Positions 34,419 through 45,699 of a stretch of 64,000 nt of DNA are shown here, one piece after another. The position numbers and the translations under genes are program-made. The notes under the pieces are model-generated. The model did no database searches. It saw nothing but the letters and a program-made list of their open reading frames with translations, and was not told where the DNA came from. Origin of the DNA: Heliocidaris erythrogramma (taxonomy: Eukaryota > Echinodermata > Echinoidea > Camarodonta > Echinometridae); assembly GCA_025617745.1 (NCBI GenBank), contig CM046857.1:27870094-27934093 (forward strand). Direction: 5' to 3'. Numbering within the stretch: the stretch's first letter is position 1; each line of letters begins with the position of its first letter.

Positions 34419-35537
34419 TTACTTTTTCCAACTCTGTCCAAACCTTTTGGCTGCAAGAAATCCTCTCGCTAGTGCAGACAACTCCCTCGACTCGTGATCT
34501 GCAACAACTTCGCTCGCCAGAAGCTCATGCAGCTTCAAAAACCTGTCGTCGGCCAACGGGTTGTCGTTGTCGACGACCCTAGCACTCATATCCCGTGATC
34601 GCTTTCGTCGGACTTTAGGCTGGTGTTCTCTACGAGCTCGTAGCTTTCGCGATTGCGGTTCTTCAAGGTGCATAAGCGGAAGTGATCGAGATAAGAGGAG
34701 CTGAGGCTTGGGGCTGTATATCTCTGGAAATTCGTCTAGTTCCTCTATGATTGCACTCATTTTAGACTCCTTTCCAGCCGTCACTGTTCTAGGTTCATTA
34801 GAATTGAGAACAGGTAGATTAGCCCCATCGCCCTCTGAATCCTTTACCGGAGGCCATTTCCTCTGACTTCGTTTTATGGCAGAATCATCGAATATATCGT
34901 CGAGGTTCCCGGATGGAGCAAAGCCAGATTTCTTGGCATGGGTTATCGGTGGAAGACCTACAAACCCTTTAGGCGCTCTATCGTAAGGATCGGGTTCTTT
35001 GGCGAAGATTGTTGCGCCGTTCCCAACATTCCTTGTTGAGCTATCTGTTCCTTCAGTGAGATACGTAATGGCTGGTAGAGTTCCATATCCTTCCTTTTCA
35101 GCAACCGTTGAATCGACTCCTTCAGGGTCAACGCCCTCTAGAAATGACTTGTAGGTTTCTCTTGTTGGCGGAACCTCCTGGTCTTCGTCACCATGCGGTC
35201 GTATCAAGTTGGTACTGTTGGAGAACCTGATATGCTCCCGAACCCACGTGTCTTGGCGTTTCTCCATCTTAGCGAGGAAGGTCTTTTGCTGATGCGAGAT
35301 GAATGTTTCTGCCTTCCGTTGCATCTGAGAGATGTCCGCAAGCTTCATACCCAGGAGCCGATCCTGACTATTGTTGTCATTGAGTAAAATACGCCCTACT
35401 CTGCTCTTTCCTGGAAGGTTCTCTCGAGTCGTCTTGCTGTCCGCTGCCCGGGCTCCCTGTCCAGCAAAGATGGTGACTAGACTCCCGGCAAAGCTCGGCC
35501 GCTCGTCCACGTGGACGGTCTTTGATTCATGTTTCAT
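34419..35537 (-). CDS. Uncharacterised hydrophilic basic protein, 372 residues
   Basis: An intronless frame on the minus strand, by far the longest uninterrupted non-repetitive frame after the GPCR, with varied codon use. The start is firm: the ATG at 35537 is the first after an in-frame TAA about 60 bp upstream. No signal peptide and no membrane segment. Residues 58-105 are rich in Lys, Gln, Glu and Met (LADISQMQRKAETFISHQQK) and probably helical or coiled. 120-300 is Pro/Asp/Glu-rich and likely disordered, with two PPIT/LPAIT-like motifs. About 305-325 is strongly basic (KLRARREHQPKVRRKRSRD), resembling a bipartite nuclear localisation signal. 330-372 is an amphipathic helix ending QSWKK. 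No family is recognised, so no function is assigned. It could be a single-exon gene or the large exon of a spliced gene. A processed retrocopy is less likely because no disabling mutation or A-tail was noticed. Confidence 0.75.
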   Translation of the reverse strand: MKHESKTVHVDERPSFAGSLVTIFAGQGARAADSKTTRENLPGKSRVGRILLNDNNSQDRLLGMKLADISQMQRKAETFISHQQKTFLAKMEKRQDTWVREHIRFSNSTNLIRPHGDEDQEVPPTRETYKSFLEGVDPEGVDSTVAEKEGYGTLPAITYLTEGTDSSTRNVGNGATIFAKEPDPYDRAPKGFVGLPPITHAKKSGFAPSGNLDDIFDDSAIKRSQRKWPPVKDSEGDGANLPVLNSNEPRTVTAGKESKMSAIIEELDEFPEIYSPKPQLLLSRSLPLMHLEEPQSRKLRARREHQPKVRRKRSRDMSARVVDNDNPLADDRFLKLHELLASEVVADHESRELSALARGFLAAKRFGQSWKK

Positions 35538-35600
35538 GATTCCACTACCATTGACTATTATTCTGATTGTGTTATTTCCACTGTCGTTAGAAGCATTTTA

Positions 35601-36955
35601 TTATATGTTGACTACAAAGATCTTGTAAAACTACTGGGTTACAATCCTGGACCGTCAGCTTAATGATTCTTTTGGAGCAATCAGGGTAAAATGCTTCCAT
35701 GCCTCTTCCTGAACACAGTCGCAGTATCTATAAGTGAAAATAGCAAGAGAAAGAACACTTTTATTGGTGTATTAAATAATCTATTCAATGTATGACGGAG
35801 ACTTAAGTCAAATTTACATTGTCGTTATTTTGTTTTTATTCTTTACATTATAAGAGCACACTTACTACGAATTCGATGAGTGTAGACAAAATACTAATCG
35901 GACAATAAACAGGCGGGAAATATTCTTTAAATTACTCAACTCAGGCAAGCTCGCATGATATCATCGATGACATTACCATTACCAGAGGCATCGGCGTTTG
36001 GGTTTATTGTGAGCAGATTTCCAACTAATTGCAATTATGCAATCTAGATTCTGTACAAATTTTCTCTCCCCCCCCCTCCTCCCCTCCTCCAACTTTCTCC
36101 GCACGCATCCGCCTTTAAGAATAGGAATTAATTAATATTCATGATAATTATTACACTATAACCGGTCGGCTTTGGGTTTGAAAGAATGACCGACATAATT
36201 ATAATAATGTACGGCATATGATTACTGGTTGAATATAAATGCAATAAATCACTGTGGACTGAATTCGTAAATAAGGGGAAGGCAATTAATGCAGATGGAC
36301 GGAGCCACAAAAAGTAATAACAGACCATTACCGGTTCATTACATACACGCAGAGTCTGGTTTTTACGCTTTATTACCTTCGTAATTAGACCTATGTAAAC
36401 TACACGCTAAACGTCGTTAAGAAACAGCCAGGTTGCAATGGACGCCTTTGTACAGTTGTTCAAAAAGACCACTTCATCAGAGTTCCAGTGGACTCTCTAT
36501 TACTATTTTATTCCTACTCACTAACGCATGGACATGATGGAACAGGCGTACTTCCATCACAATTTCGAGACAAAATACTATAATAGTGCATTATCATCTT
36601 TCGTGTTGGTACTTTAGTTTCACATTATATGCAGACCCCCCCCCCCCCCTCCCCCCATACGAAAATACTTGTTACATATAAACGTGTATGTGGTTAGAAT
36701 AAGACCCCCTAGAATAAGACCCCCTGCATGTGAACAGGGGCACTCAATGTCATATCATTTGACCCCGGAGCTATGTCAAGTTCTTAGTATAATATCGAGA
36801 TTTACCTTGAACGCACGAATGTGACACCTGACCCTACATAATTCCCCAGGACTCTTGAGTATGTTGTGGGAAGGGGTGACGGAAAGAGGAACATGTTTGC
36901 TTTGGGGTAACAGCATGGAAGAAACGGAAGAACGGAACTAGATTCGGGAATAGGG
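35601..36955. other. Upstream of minus-strand gene, no gene recognised
   Basis: C-rich runs at about 36068-36080 and 36637-36653. A repeated AATAAGACCCCCT (36697 and 36712). No convincing upstream exon for the 34419-35537 gene was found. Confidence 0.45.
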
Positions 36956-36967
36956 AGATACATATGT

Positions 36968-37155
36968 AGAGAGAGAGAGAGGGGGGGGGGGGGGGGGATA
37001 GAAAGAGAGATGGTGAATAAGAAAGTAAATAGTGGGGTGGGATCATGTACATGTAAAAGAAAATAATGAGAACAAGAAAAAAGAGAGTGGGGGAGAGAGA
37101 GAGAAGGGGCGGCATGTCGTTATAAGACAGAGAGATAGAGAGAGAGAGAGGCACG
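36968..37155. repeat. GA microsatellite with G-run
   Basis: (GA)n with a G17 run at 36981-36997, followed by further GA-rich blocks to 37152. Confidence 0.9.
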
Positions 37156-37199
37156 AGGGGGGGGACCAAGACTTTGCTTTCATATCTTCCCATTTGAAT

Positions 37200-39515
37200 G
37201 TAATAAATATTGAAAGCAATCGATATGAATGGATTAATTAATATGCAGGCACTCTAAGAAGTCCATTACTTGAAGGACACATTTTCCGTAGTATATATGC
37301 TTCAGAATATGCCTGAAATATGCTTACAAAGCTCTTTATATATGCCCCAAGCTTACTGAGTAATCAATAAAACGTCCCGTGATCAGTTTTATTGCCTTAA
37401 ATTACAACTGAACCTAACCACTATTGATTTGATAATCCTCGGTAAGGCAAGGTCCCTATTTATGGGTGGAATTGTGCCACTGACAGGAAGAAAACAATGC
37501 TTCAGTAAAGTGATTAAACATTAATGAAGCGAGGTACAATACATTATAAAGGTGTACAGTGTACCTCACATGAATCACTTATGGAATTTGGTTATTAGAA
37601 GTTCTAACAACAATTCTTTGTTTTTGCTTGTCTGCATTTCTCTTCCAAAACAAATTAGATATAACTTATTTCAGACAAGGTCTGTAAACCTTCTCTGCAC
37701 TAAAAAGCGCAACAACTCTCCAAATACCTAGCGAGCAGGTTTATTTGCTGAAATGGTTTCCAGTTACTCTGTCACGAGTAAAGCGTACTCATGTATTGCA
37801 CGAGCAAAATTAAAAGTGTCTATTTGCACAGATATGGGTATGAAATCAAGAAGGCCAAAAACGGTACTTACTGAATGAATAAACGTCCCTTTCTCATACC
37901 AATTCTGTCATTCCATTTTCGATGAGAGAAAGCGCCAGTCCTGCTTGTAGCTGTCGTGATTTAAATAAATGTCATACGCCTGATGTCAGTTATTACTTCT
38001 TTAGGATGACATTCTGATCAAGTCTATCAAGTCTCTGATATATTCAATATTTCACTGTCCTGAAATCATTGGCAAGGCAAATTGGAGTGTAAGGTATGGC
38101 CGCCCAATCGGGGTTCTAGAACATCTAAAGTAGAAGACAGCAATGTTTTATTTGTTCGACGTTTTCTGATTGAGAAAAAACGGTTTGTAATCGCGTTAAC
38201 CGACGGTCGATTTTCTTTGATAAACATACATCACGCAGTAGTTAGAGGATCTCTATCGCCTGGAGATTCCCCTAGCTAAAAGCGATTTCCGATCTTCATT
38301 TTGCTTCACGTAGCCTCTTCTCCACTTATTCTGTTTAGATATTGTCAGAAAGTGCTACATCTTCACGCCATCTAATCTGTGTGCATTATCGACTAGTGCT
38401 ATTGACAAAACATTTCCTTTCTTGTCACTCCATTGTAAGAACCCGTCTGAGCGTATGTTGCCAGGCATTGGACCATTCATGGATCCTGATTAGAGCGGTC
38501 TAGATTCGCAGACCTCTTTGGAGGTCCCATTACGGATAAGTTCTTTGAATCATGTTTAAAGCCACCTCTGAGCTCATAAAAAGAACATGAGAGTACAACC
38601 TATTCATAGAATCAACGTAGGGATTATATTAAGAATAATACATTATTTTGTTAATACTAGGGGGTGTTTCGGGGCAGTTTTACCCACAACCCAGTTTTGA
38701 GGCCTGTAATAATGGAGACTACACTGATTTGACAGACGCTGGACACGCTTTGATAAGTAGCCAAGTCAAATAAGTATGTCATGCATAGGTACGAAAGCGG
38801 ATCAATAGAGAAGAAGAGGTGCAGACGACCAAATCGATTGTCTTGTTAGACAAACCGATCGTCCACCGCCATCGTTTCACGGCATTCTATTGCATAGTTC
38901 GAAGACAAAGCTCTTCGATAATTTATCGCTCTCGTCGCGATTGAGTGGGCTCAAAAGAACTGACAAGGAAAGGGCAGGTAGGACCAAGGTCAATGTATAA
39001 TGCTAAAGACAATGACTGAGTAAAATCGCCTTGTTATATAATTAGGTAGCAAAAACAGATACCGATGACTGATACAAGATCAACCGCATCAAAGCGATTT
39101 GTAAAGGCCAAATCTACGAAGTTGTAACTTATTGTTACAGGATTATTGATCAAGGCAAATACATAATTACATTTCACACATTTCTAAGAATGCGTCAATT
39201 TGAGGTCTAAATTATGAGGAAAGGGTACATGCCGACAAGTATAAAAGTGGGTTAAGTTCAATGACCAATTTTGGGACCATTTGTTTTTCATCTTCTAACA
39301 AGACTCTTATAGTCAGATGTAGAGAATGCATGATGATGAAATATATGAAAATCCGGAATGATGACCCCCATCATTCAGTTTTGTCTATGATGAAATACCA
39401 GGCCAAACAGTATGAGAAACTGATGTTCATTCAAGTAAAATTGAGGTATAACTTTAATATTTGTCCAGAATCCCTGAAATCAGATTGACAAAAGAGGTCA
39501 TCTAGCTCTCTGTAA
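37200..39515. other. Intergenic, no supportable gene
   Basis: About 2.3 kb without recognisable exons, repeats or RNA genes. A 65-codon frame at 38082-38279 has no support. Confidence 0.45.
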
Positions 39516-39517
39516 GC

Positions 39518-39715
39518 AGGGGCGGATCCAAGAGGGGGCACACAACTGAAGGTTTGTCAATTTTTGGAAAAGGTAGACCCGTATTTTGGGGGTCTCGCCA
39601 GCTTTTCGCTCAGTGGGGGGGGGGGGGGGGGGGGGGAGTTTGGGGTATGGGGGTCCAGTTTCCCTCCATAATTCCCTGACAAGTTCTTCATTCTAAAAGG
39701 GGGGGGGGCACAATC
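39518..39715 (+). repeat. G-run dispersed repeat, copy 4
   Basis: GGGGCGGATCCAAGAGGG, then TTTTTGGAAAAGGTAGACCC, a G22 run (39615-39636), GGGGTCCAGTTTCCCTCCAT, AATTCCCTGACAAG and a second G-run. This is the best preserved plus-strand copy. It shares internal blocks with 12930 and with the inverted copy near 62820-63070. Confidence 0.85.
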
Positions 39716-40424
39716 TAGAAAAACAGTTTAGAGTTCACTGATATGACTCCACCAACGTAGTCCACCAATGCAAATTACTTTTTAAAATATTTTTTATATT
39801 AATCGAGATAAAATATATAACAATATGGTTTAAATGTCAACCACAGGATTCGAACTGCTAACATAATGGAATTAGAATGAATAAAATGTTTTATATATTA
39901 TATGAATGTGAAAATCTCACAAAAATACGAACCAAAAAATGAATGCGATTGAGATAATCTTGTTCTATTGCTGGCGGAGTTATACACCACGGAATACTGC
40001 ATGTATAAATCTTTTGTGAAAATAACTGTTTATAAAAGATCAAAGAACCATGTAGAAGGGAAAATAGAATTAAAAAAATTAAAAATGAAGAGCTCTGTTT
40101 TCGTGGCTCAATATGACAACCAATCAGTCGATTTTTTTACTAAAATCTGAAATCAAAATAATAATAATGATGGTGATATTGATAATGAAAAAGAATGAAT
40201 AAAAAATAATAATAGCAATAATAATAACTATAACTGAAATTATTTCACAAATAACGTAAACAAAGTAGAATAAATCTAAATGAAAAGGGGTTTTCCTTTA
40301 CAAATTTTGCAACAGTCAGATGATGGTGCATTCAAGGTGGAAGCTAACTCACGAAACTGAAGCAAACCTCAACGTTTCAATCCGCTTGTCTCCGTATAGC
40401 GCCATCATTTAAAAGATGTAATAC
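39716..40424. other. Intergenic, AT-rich
   Basis: Short ATA-rich stretch at 40155-40235. No gene is recognised. Confidence 0.4.
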
Positions 40425-40746
40425 AATAAGCCAGTTCGGGGTTAGCGCATGGTACAAATGACCCCAAATATCCACAGATATTTTAGACATGGAGGGCCCC
40501 TTTATGTGCACTTCAGAAAAATAACTCTGGGAGTGATAGAGGTACCTCATGAATAGCTTTTGTTTCCCCCTTTAAAAAGAATACTTCCACCTGGATATCA
40601 TGGAATGCACCATTAGTGCATAATTGAATAATGATTACATGACATTCATGAGCACATATCGAATATTAGTGTCAATGGGTTTTAGAATTTGGTACAGATG
40701 ACCTTTATCTGCTCATGCTCAGATTGCAACTCCGAAGTGGCTTATT
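40425..40746 (+). mobile_element. AATAAGCCA MITE, copy 2
   Basis: A 322-bp unit with the same TIRs and interior as 30521-30841 in opposite orientation. TIR similarity may extend outwards through a few further bases (GTAATA / GTATTG). Confidence 0.88.
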
Positions 40747-41685
40747 GCAATACATATAGGGCACACATAAGTAATTCATCCGCTCGCAATGCATGCCGGT
40801 GAGGCGGAGCAAAGATTATTTGAAATTAATTGATTAGAAATATTCATATAAAATCGATTGATTGTCCTCAGTAAATTTAAAAAGCGTAAATGGTGTTTAA
40901 TAGACATACTCTTTTCAATTTGACACCTTAGCCGAAGTTGGCTTGCTTTTTATTATTTTTAAAGGATTTATTTTATCACTGGTGCACTTCCACTGTTTCT
41001 ATGTGCAAATGGGCTGACATTTCGGCTAGCCTTGTTTCAGCCTAAATATCTTTCTTTAACGCCGGGAAAGTGCCCAAATTAGGTACTTTATTTAAGAGAT
41101 ATTTATATTTTGTCTCTATTCTGTGAATTTAAACGATTTCTACCGAGGGGTGTTCAAAATATGATTTATAGACAACCTTCGTTATAACACGTGAGTGAAT
41201 GGGGCCGTGAATTACTTATGTGAGCCCTATAGGGTCCTACCATAAAAGAAAAAGGATAAACAAAAATAAAAACAGCGGGAAAACTCCCTTCAAGCGAACT
41301 CCCCCCTTCTCTCTCTATCTCTCTCACTCTCTCTCTCTCTCTCTTTCTCTCCTTTGTATAAACTCCGACTATTAAAAACAATAAAAACCTATGGTGTTCT
41401 GTGTTCTCAAAAACAAGAAAGAAAGAAATAAACTGCAGGTCCCCACCAAAATAACATTATTTCTATACAAAAAATAGTTACATGCATAGTTTCACACTTT
41501 GTTTCACCAAAACAATGGAGTATAAGATTGGTAGTATTAATTCGGTAATTCAGTAATTTGGTTTCCCATATGATATCAAGTATTATCCAGTGTTGAACAT
41601 AAATTGACAAGCGAACAAATTAAAAGCTTTGCCCTTTTTTTCTGTTCGTTTGCTTGCTGAATCAGTAAGCTATTGTTCGATTCAC
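40747..41685. other. Intergenic with CT microsatellite
   Basis: (CT)n at about 41300-41350. No gene is recognised. Confidence 0.45.
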
Positions 41686-41689
41686 GATA

Positions 41690-42712
41690 AAGGGCTTGTA
41701 GGAACGTTTTGATGATATTTAGCTTGACACTGTGTATTAATGATATATCGATTTAATTTTGATTTCCTGATTTGTTCATCCGGCTTTTTAAAGATAAAGT
41801 AGAGTTCTGGCCATGTAATTATATTCTGAAAGAAGCTGTCTCAAAGGAATTGGGAAAGGTTGACCATGTCTACATAAGAATTATTTTATACTGTGTTGTT
41901 TTGGAATCATCAAAATAGGTAAGGTATTGACCCAATCTCGCTGGAAAGCACATGAACTGCACACAGAAATGGGTATATGGGACACACACACAAGTGGCAT
42001 GAATGTTCAGCCCAAACATTTCACCTGTTATATTTCGAATATAAGAGCATTTGAAGAGCAATGATCCTTCTTAGGGGATGTTTCTGCTATGATGTTCTTT
42101 CAAACTGACTTAAAAGGAATGAGAAAGCTCACAAATTATTTTCCACCTTTCCCATAATTCAAGAATCCCTTTAAGATTATTTTATTTCAACTGTTATTGT
42201 AAACCCAAATTGATTGATTGATTAACTGAATGAATTTTATTTCTGCGATAAATGACTAAATACAAAATAATCTAACATTACAGAGAAATACACATTTTCA
42301 GACATTAACTATTTACTTCTACATACAACAAAAATATGTATAATGGAAATTGACATTTTATAATTAACAGATCGTCATCATGAGCGAGTTGCTTGATGTA
42401 AAGGGCTTGCGGGAACGTTTTGATGATATTTAGATTGACACTCCATATCAATGATTGATTTAATTTTGATTTCCTGATTTGTTTATCTGGCTTTTTAAGA
42501 TTTTCTTTTTCAACTGTTACTGTAAATCCAAATTGATTGATTGATTGATTGAATGAATTTTATTTCTCCGATAAGTGACTTAATACAAAATAATCTAATG
42601 TTACAGAAAAAATACACATTTTTAGACATTAACTATTTACTTCTAAATATGTATAGTGGAAATTAACATTATAATTGACAGACCGTCATCATGAGCGAGT
42701 TGCTTGAAGTCG
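41690..42712. repeat. Tandem duplication of a two-block unit with 370-bp difference
   Basis: Block A (AAAGGGCTTG to GGCTTTTTAA) lies at 41690-41796 and again at 42398-42500. Block B (from TTTAAGAT/CAACTGTTA through ATTGATTGATTG and GAATTTTATTTCT to GCGAGTTGCTTGA) lies at about 42168-42397 and 42492-42712. In copy 2 A and B are adjacent. In copy 1 they are separated by about 370 bp (41797-42167). A TTTAA(A)GAT motif is at both edges of the extra segment. The ATTGATTG plus TTTATTTC blocks resemble inverted LINE 3' tails. Confidence 0.85.
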
Positions 42713-43385
42713 ATGGTGGCCTCAAAGTAAAATAGGCGAATTTTTTTTAATGGCAAATAACATCATAATTATCTCCTGTTATCAATCTTCTTGTACTTAT
42801 TATTAGTGAATATCAAAATATCAAACAGTGCGAATTAAAAAAAAATCTTTCAAATTCTTTAATTTCCCCCTTTTTTCACATATGGGTTCAGATGAGCAAT
42901 GATAATTAATTACAGCCGTTTGCGGTAGCGATGCTACTACTTTAAAACAGATAATAAAGCAAATGTTATACAAAAACAATATACACGTGTATGGTGGATA
43001 ACCATACAAGATGTCTTTCCGTAAGCATGATAAGAACATTCTACTGGAAAGATAAAAAGCGAACTATAGGGGTTTTTTTCCACCATCGGCAAATATTCCA
43101 TGATTTATCACCATAACATTAATTGCATTCGTATGGTTTTTGTGCGTTCGAGAGCAAGACAAATGGGCTTGCCACTCTTGTTAAGTACAATATAAGCCGA
43201 GTCGGCCACTGCCAGCAAAGAAACATATGTCATTATTATCTATCTTTTTTTTCCCTCGTTCATTAGGAATATTGCCATTTCATTCCCCTAATGACAGAGA
43301 AAAAAAGGTCATTTCGAGATAGTGAATGCACTATGCTGATTAGTCAATATGACAAGAGGCAATTTACCTGCCTACATCTGCGCAT
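42713..43385. other. Intergenic, nothing recognised
   Basis: No gene or strong repeat. Confidence 0.4.
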
Positions 43386-43920
43386 CTGAGAGAGAGTAAA
43401 GAGGTGGGGAAGGGGGGGGGGGGGGGGGGGGCTATTGTGAGAGAGGGAGATATATGAAATATTGATGGATCAGCAGCGGCACGACAAAATGGCATTACTT
43501 CATGGTTTTCATGAAATGGTTTCCGCCTGGTTCTGAGGATGAAATGACACAGTATAAGACATCCACTTTCAGGAAACACAGATTGCACAAATAAAATCAC
43601 AAAAAGGCTCAGAAAATAGAGATACGGGAATGAAGACTTCACAAAAAAATGTATAAACATGTATATAAAGAATAACAAAAGCAAAAGAGAAAGTAGTGTG
43701 AGATGAAACGAAACAGAGAGAGAGAGAGGGAGAGAGAGAGAGAGAGAATGGGAGAATTTGAGAGACTGTGAGAGAATAAAAAGAGAATGATAAAGTTGCG
43801 TAAGGAAATATACATCATGTACATGTATAAATATGGGAGGAGCTATAGAGAGAGAGGCAGGCGGAAGAGAAGAATTTAAAAAAAGTAGGGAGAGAAGGAG
43901 AGAGAGAGAGAGAGGGAGAG
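43385..43920. repeat. GA microsatellites with G20 run
   Basis: A G20 run at 43412-43431 and (GA)n at about 43713-43748 and 43898-43920. The long minus-strand frame of 200 codons through this region is leucine/serine low-complexity produced by the GA repeats. Confidence 0.85.
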
Positions 43921-43924
43921 ATAT

Positions 43925-44170
43925 CTCATTGAATTGTGCTCCAAAAACCGTATGAACTGTGCCCAAATTATATGAAGCTTGCCCCTTTTTCTGAAGTATG
44001 CCCCATTGTCTTGAAGTGAGCCCTCTTTTCTTGATCTATGCCCCCATTTTTTGAAGTGTGCCCCAGGGGGGCACACTACTATTGAAAATCCGATGAACTG
44101 TGCATCTGTAGTTGGGGCACAGTACATGGAATTGGGGGCACAATTACTGGAAATGGGGGCACAATTGCCG
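43925..44170. repeat. Orientation-switching minisatellite
   Basis: About seven imperfect units near TGAAGTGTGCCCCATTTT, 20-23 bp apart, run to 44065. Then a palindromic GTGTGCCCCAGGGGGGCACAC (about 44056-44077) is followed by inverse units GGAATTGGGGGCACAATTAC and GGAAATGGGGGCACAATTGC. Confidence 0.8.
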
Positions 44171-44438
44171 GATCCCGCTGCTTGATCGTCGTTCAGCAGT
44201 TCACCGGTTCATCGGATAACCGGATATTTGGTCGCTAGCACTGTGATAAATTGAAAGTTTCGAAGAATTGTTGACAGAAGCTGAAGGACGAAGATCGATC
44301 GTGAACTGGGTAAGAATACTCTGCGTGATACTGAGTTCTATTATTATGTTTATAATGGGTGGGGAGAAAAGTTTTTTTGAACTTTAAAGACAAAAAGAGT
44401 CTAGTTTGTTAACCTTCGTATGGTCAGATCGTGTTCAG

Positions 44439-44608
44439 GCCCACATATCCATTATTGTGTACCGTAAGTCAGAGCCCATAACCTCGACTCATAGATCTAG
44501 ACGTATGTGCTCCTGTGGGCGGCCGGTCCCCTGTGAGCAGCCGGTGGTGAATAAAAAATGGAAAAAAAAATTTGATATCCCTTCAAAAATTACCCTGGAC
44601 AGTCTCAG
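44439..44608 (+). CDS. Candidate 5' exon of multi-exon gene
   Basis: Open after a CAG acceptor at 44436-44438 and ending before a CAG|GTAGGT-type donor at 44609. From an in-frame ATG at 44505 it reads MCSCGRPVPCEQPVVNKKW, then a Lys-rich stretch and SKITLDSL. It ends in phase 2, whereas the next exon is read in phase 0, so either a linking exon was missed or this belongs to another transcript. A strong alternative donor (GTAAGT at 44464) lies inside it. An untranslated first exon ending at a GTAAGA donor at 44310 is possible. Confidence 0.35.
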
Positions 44609-44896
44609 GTAGGTTCTATTGCACCAAAAAACATACTCAGCTAAAACAGTAATTAAGTATCCTGAATCTCGCTCAACATTATGGGAAATGTACGCCACCA
44701 GTCATGGACAAAAAAATTGCAGTTTCTTTACTTTTAAGTTAAGTGGCATTTACAGAATCTCTCTCTACACTATTTCTCCTGTTCAGGAAATACTGAGAAA
44801 TTTGATAAACTTTTGTGAGTAATAAAGAGGATGGTAATTAACTTTTCATTACTTTTTGCTGTACTGAATTCTACTAAGGGAATAAGTATATAATAA

Positions 44897-45110
44897 TGTG
44901 GTAGCCTCAGGGTAGCCTCAGGGTAGCCTCATCAGTATTAAAAATGTTCTCCTTGAGAGCCCTGATATTTTTATTACTCCAGCATTGCCAGGTGACCATT
45001 TAACACCTCAGTGGAGAGGGACAAAGCCAAAACATCTCATCCATGGATTTAAGCAAGTTGGGATAGAACCCAGGACCTCTACTATGAGATTCAAGAGCCT
45101 TTATGCAAAT
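44897..45110 (-). mobile_element. SINE fragment and GGTAGCCTCA triplication in intron
   Basis: GGTAGCCTCA is repeated three times at about 44900-44930. At 44970-45105 the minus strand shows a degraded tRNA-SINE: GGGTTCTATCCC (B box) and CCCTCTCCACTGAGGTGTTA and AAATGG, matching copies at 6623 and 12412. Confidence 0.6.
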
Positions 45111-45218
45111 TATCAGATGATCAACCAATTGAAATAGCTGGTAATATTCATGAGAAATAATATGATTTAGATGTAATTTTGAAAGTAAATCATTGTCTTT
45201 GTTTCTTTGTTTTGAAAG

Positions 45219-45302
45219 GATGATGCATTGCCTCCTACTCCAAGGCCTAGCACCTCATCAGCCCCATCTAGTTTATGGGTTGCCACCTCAAGCTCATTAC
45301 TA
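45219..45302 (+). CDS. Exon of multi-exon gene (Pro/Ser-rich)
   Basis: An 84-bp exon between an AAAG acceptor (45217-45218) and a GTGAGT donor (45303). Phase 0 at both ends. It encodes DDALPPTPRPSTSSAPSSLW and eight further residues. Its start (GATGATG..) resembles that of the 46399 exon, suggesting exon duplication. No known domain; probably disordered. Confidence 0.7.
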
Positions 45303-45576
45303 GTGAGTAATGTTTGTCTTCTTGCTATCATGTCACTTCTAATAAGAAATAGCTTTATTTACTTCAAACTAATTGGGCTCTATTGAGAGTGCATTAAGTA
45401 TCATAAATTCTTGGACATATCTTGCTTGCTTGTTTGAATAGTTGTGTGCAATAAATTTTATGTCACCCCAAATATCAGGACTAGTAACTACCAAAGAGTA
45501 ATTCTAATTCAGACAAATTTGCTGGAAGATAACATGCTGTTGCAATCATATATAATTTTGTCGTTCTTTCTCCAAG

Positions 45577-45699
45577 GTTGACGCACCAGAAACACCAACA
45601 CCTGCACCAGCAACACCTGCACCAGCAGCACCAGAAGCACCAGCATCAGCACCAGCATCAGCACCAGCACCAGAAGCAGAAACACCCAACACGTCTACT
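45577..45699 (+). CDS. Exon of multi-exon gene (Ala/Pro repeat linker)
   Basis: A 123-bp exon between a CCAAG acceptor and a GTAAGT donor. Phase 0 at both ends, 41 codons. It is dominated by a 6-base repeat encoding Ala-Pro (TPAPATPAPAAPEAP and similar), ending ETPNTST. A low-complexity linker of this kind can vary in length by replication slippage. Confidence 0.75.

Noticed and set aside
43364..43966. 200-codon minus-strand open frame
   Set aside because: Leucine/serine-rich translation produced by GA microsatellites and a G20 run; no domain and no splice support.
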